From Sipunculus nudus (taxonomy: Eukaryota > Annelida > Sipuncula > Golfingiida > Sipunculidae), in contig CM049306.1 in NCBI GenBank assembly GCA_026874595.1, positions 104,171,142 through 104,235,141 on the forward strand: a stretch of DNA of 64,000 nt, read 5' to 3'. Made by a program: the position numbers and the translations under genes. Position 1 is the stretch's first letter. Each line of letters begins with the position of its first letter. Under the pieces are notes generated by a model that saw only the letters and a program-made list of their open reading frames with translations, was not told the DNA's origin and ran no database searches. Of this stretch, positions 60,661 through 64,000 are shown one piece after another.

Positions 60661-62870
60661 ACAGCAATGTATTATATTTTTAATATTTTAGCCCATTTTT
60701 ATAAAACACAAATTAGGTCAAAGATTTTGTTCAAAGATCAAATCACACAAAAAAGAAAAGTAAATTCTTGTAATCATAGGCGTTCCACCGGTTAACCGTT
60801 AGGGACTGTATATTGTTCAGATAGGAGACAAATGCATGGTTCCATGTGCCCGAATTCTATAGATTGTTAAAGCAAAAATATCCGTACGCGGATTTAGGAA
60901 TATATAAAAAGAAGGCAAATTTTAATTGATTGATAATTAGAAATAAATGAAATCACAATTAAAATTGAACATTATAATTAACAATATTAAAGTGTGCGAA
61001 ATTATGTTCAACGTTGTGAACTGTTCCTACCTTTTGGTCGCACAAAGATGGGGTTTATGTATGCTGACTGGAAAATAATTGAAAAAGAAGGAATAAGAAA
61101 AGTATTGATTTCAAAGGCAGATCTGTTACAAATAACTGAAAATTTAATGGTTTGCACTAAATATATGTTCATACTAAGTATCATTCTCTGACGAAGAATA
61201 GCCTAAATATTATTTAACGTAAAAAATAAAACTTTTAGTAACCCGTGACCACTGACCAAGCCAAAGAAGATATATAAGAAGCTGATCTTACTGTACATCT
61301 GCCTGAAGATGATGATGATGATGATGATGGTGGTGGAGAAAGGTTAAGTGTTAAACATTATTGCGTTCATCCCCGTCGTGTGTTGGGGTGTGGTTGTTCA
61401 CGATATAACTCGCACAGCCATGAACGGAATCTCTTGACATTTTCAGATCATTTCGTGAGTGGAACAAGGAAGAATCGTTTAGATTTTGGTGAAGATCCGG
61501 CACATGATCTGGAACCAAGAACGTCATCAATGAATATTCACAAATGTAAAGGCACTTATGCACGAAAGTCGCTTATGCACGAATGAACCGTGGAATATGG
61601 GCCGAATAAGTGAATGACGGAGGCTTGAATGCAATAGAAGGGAAATTTCTAGTTCTTTAAATGAGAGTTAAATTATAGCAAGAACATAAAACTTTTGTTA
61701 TAATATATGGCGTATGAAATATGAATCCTTTTATTCAGAAACGTCTGCATAATTTTTTAATCATTATTCAATATTGCCCTTTTTGGAATGAAGTGAAATT
61801 GTTCCTCCAATTAAAGTATTCAGTGCCATATGACAAGCATGTTTCAAGATCTATGGAATAAAAAATGAATATAGGTTGTAGGTGCCATACATATTAATAT
61901 ATACATATATTCTCAGTTCGTTAAAGCTAAATTAGATTTTGTAACACGGCAGTTGCATGCTGCTACGGTTCCTGATATAATGCGCGCGAAAGGAATTCCC
62001 AGATTGCTGCTGCGGCCACACTGACTTTTCAATGGACCTAAAACATGCCCATCCTCTCACGGGTGTCAGTAAACTTGTCAAGGCAATTGCTGGTACCGTG
62101 GTACGGTGCTTTAGATAATGCATGCGAATAGAATTCCAAGATCCTCAGTAAAATTTTCACGGGATTTTTAGGGATACAATTCTCAAGACAATGCAAGGAA
62201 AAGAGGGCGACAAGAGAATGACGGCTGGACCGACAACCTATAACAAAAGGGCGCTCATCCAGGCGGGGCCCTGATAAAACCTGTGTAGAAAGATCTATTG
62301 CCGATAAGGACATTTTATATTAAGTATACGCTGTGTAAATGGAACATGCAAGGGAGTAAAAGGATACAGGTAAACAATTTCTGGGTCATAATAGGTATCT
62401 TAAACCCAGGCTAGCTATATATAATAACAATGTGCAAATGATTTGAATATGAACATGGCAGTTACAACTAGTGGACATGAAACAATGAATTGATTGTTTG
62501 AAGTAGAGAAATATAAATGGTGCATCTGTGGATAAGATATGGAAACACAATTTATAGGAATTAACATATATAAAAAACATTGAACGTTATAAATTTCGAT
62601 AATTATACGCCCTATATAGCACTGAATAATGCATTCGAAACTATCAATAAGACTATAAAGAAAATACCTAAGCAAATTTCAGTAATTAAGTGTTGAATGA
62701 TTATATACCTCTGAATGAGCAACTGTTTAAACCGAAATTAAAAGACATTAAAGAAACACCTTGTTGTTGATTTTATATTGATTATAATAACTGAACAGTT
62801 TGTGTTAGTAGTATATATTTAGTGTTATACTTAGCATTATTGTAAAAGCAAGCACTGAGATGAACAACGA
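60661..62870. other. Upstream interval with one weak open frame
   Basis: On the plus strand, 61278-61586 is open for 102 codons with an Asp7 run from (GAT)7 at 61306-61326. No start codon precedes the Asp run, and no family is recognised. 61930-62290 is more GC-rich. No gene can be claimed. Confidence 0.25.
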
Positions 62871-63275
62871 GATGATAATCAGTGGCAATGATGGGGGTAT
62901 TACAAGAGAGGGTATTAGAGTCACAAGAAAAGGAAAATAGGAGGCGCCACCAGTCTCTCGTACAAGACAAAGCTATGCAAGATCTTCGGTCAACTTGATT
63001 TTTTAACCAATCCATGCAAACTTCCTTGATATTTTAAAGATTTTGTTCGATTTTCACTCAAAATCGTATTGAACGTCAAGATCACCCTCTTTGTAAAGGT
63101 TATGACCCCATTTTTAATAGGTTTTTTTTATCTCACCCATATCTTTGCACGTTTCAAGTTTGATAAGGACCCGTGACCTAATTTTTTAGCTATCTCGCTC
63201 ACATGATTTGTCTGCGGCTGCAGAACCGTGCTAAAACCATAGTATCCCCGACTTTGTCTGCGGATACAATTATAT
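62870..63275 (+). repeat. 3' portion of a third pearl/Helentron-like copy
   Basis: This carries 'ggcaatgatgggggtatta', 'aggcgccaccagtctct', 'aagatcttcggtcaacttga' and the family 3' stem-loop at 63242-63267 followed by 'aatta'. The 5' end is missing. Confidence 0.7.
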
Positions 63276-63468
63276 ATTACTGTATAACCTGAAATACATA
63301 AAATTCTGTATTCTTATTTTTTTTTAATTAGTATAATAAAACAAGTAGACCATGACGCTCAGCTGAATTCAAGAAATATTGAATAATGAGCAAAATGACT
63401 GCCAGAGTTTAAAACAAATCATGAATTTTGTGAAGAGTTCTTGGAAAAAGGTTTCTATGGGTTTTTGG

Positions 63469-64000
63469 ACAGATGACCACTTCATTTGAAGGTCTCATAA
63501 AAAGAAAAAAAATGCATAAAAATATGAAAAATACAGGTAGTGCCACCAGTCTGCAGGAAATGATGAACACTCCATGATCAATATATATCCAAAGAATCAT
63601 GGCTATCAAGGCATTAGTTATTCAGATACTGGAGTTTTTGTATAAAATTTTTAAATTATTCTTGGGGGTACTTAAGAGCCCTATAGCTCGGAGAATGTGG
63701 GTAACAGAGACCTAATTTCAGGTTTCCCAGGAGATTTTTTTATAAGTCTTCCTGGATGTCAAGTAAGAAGATTCTAGAATCAGCAGTTACGGTTTGTGCC
63801 GTGTTAACAGATGACCACTTCATTTAAAGGTCTCATAAATAGAGAAAAAAAATGCCTTAAAATTGAAAAAAATACAGGTGACACCACCAGTGAACAGGTA
63901 TTGATGAAACACTCCATGAACAATATGCATGCAAAGTATCATGGCCATCAGTGGATTAGTTATTCAGATACTGGAGTTTGTGTATCACATTCATAACTAG
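63469..64000 (+). repeat. 338-bp tandem repeat running off the right edge
   Basis: 'acagatgaccacttcattt' recurs at 63469 and 63807 with parallel following sequence (caccagt, catggc.atca, gttattcagatactggagtt). Related to 24600-24966. Confidence 0.85.

Noticed and set aside
1-64000. tRNA, rRNA or snRNA genes
   Set aside because: No cloverleaf-compatible box A/B pair, rRNA core motif or snRNA signature was recognised by eye. A tRNAscan/Infernal run would be decisive.

Overview
The window is AT-rich metazoan DNA. It has split genes with GT-AG introns, a full-length LINE, many dispersed repeats and several satellite-like arrays. The best guess for the source is a lophotrochozoan, probably a bivalve or other mollusc. 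This rests on the RAD52 sequence character and on repeat elements resembling the bivalve 'pearl' family: tandem core units between conserved hairpin-bearing ends. The species cannot be named from sequence alone.

Two genes can be supported, both on the minus strand. The strongest is RAD52, the homologous-recombination mediator and annealing protein. It can be assembled into 11 coding exons from 60412 down to 51313 with every splice phase matching. The predicted protein is about 488 residues, with a well-conserved N-terminal ring domain, a divergent low-complexity C-terminal half, and a tiny penultimate exon carrying a basic nuclear-localisation-like motif. The second is a partial secreted-protein gene. 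A signal-peptide exon (19795-19855) is phase-compatible with an eight-cysteine, fibulin/anaphylatoxin-like exon (2321-2577), and the gene would continue past the left edge.

Layout: 1-2320, diverged tandem repeats and dispersed repeat fragments. 2321-19859, the fibulin-like exons around a 17-kb interval holding a pearl-like element (4567-6955) and other repeat copies. 19860-25650, sparse DNA with a PIF/Harbinger-type MITE (22971-23259). 25650-31590, a minisatellite complex with 34-bp then 43-bp units, interrupted by an 859-bp inverted-repeat element and other insertions. 31590-36240, no recognised gene. 36240-41190, three adjacent arrays with units of about 278, 64 and 330 bp; the last sits inside a second pearl-like element. 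43060-43935, another dispersed repeat copy. 45263-51150, an L1-like LINE on the plus strand with a 12-bp target-site duplication and poly(A) tail. It carries an in-frame stop early in ORF1 and a frameshift/deletion in ORF2. It lies tail-to-tail with RAD52, about 160 bp beyond the RAD52 poly(A) signal. 51309-60412, RAD52, with a repeat-filled first intron. 60660-64000, upstream DNA and more repeats.

No tRNA, rRNA, CRISPR, virus-derived or prokaryotic feature was recognised. I found no convincing new multi-gene system. The most unusual material is the repeat architecture: shared palindromes, a dimeric higher-order array, and nuclear-receptor-type motifs embedded in dispersed repeats. The predicted alternative RAD52 C-terminus is also notable.
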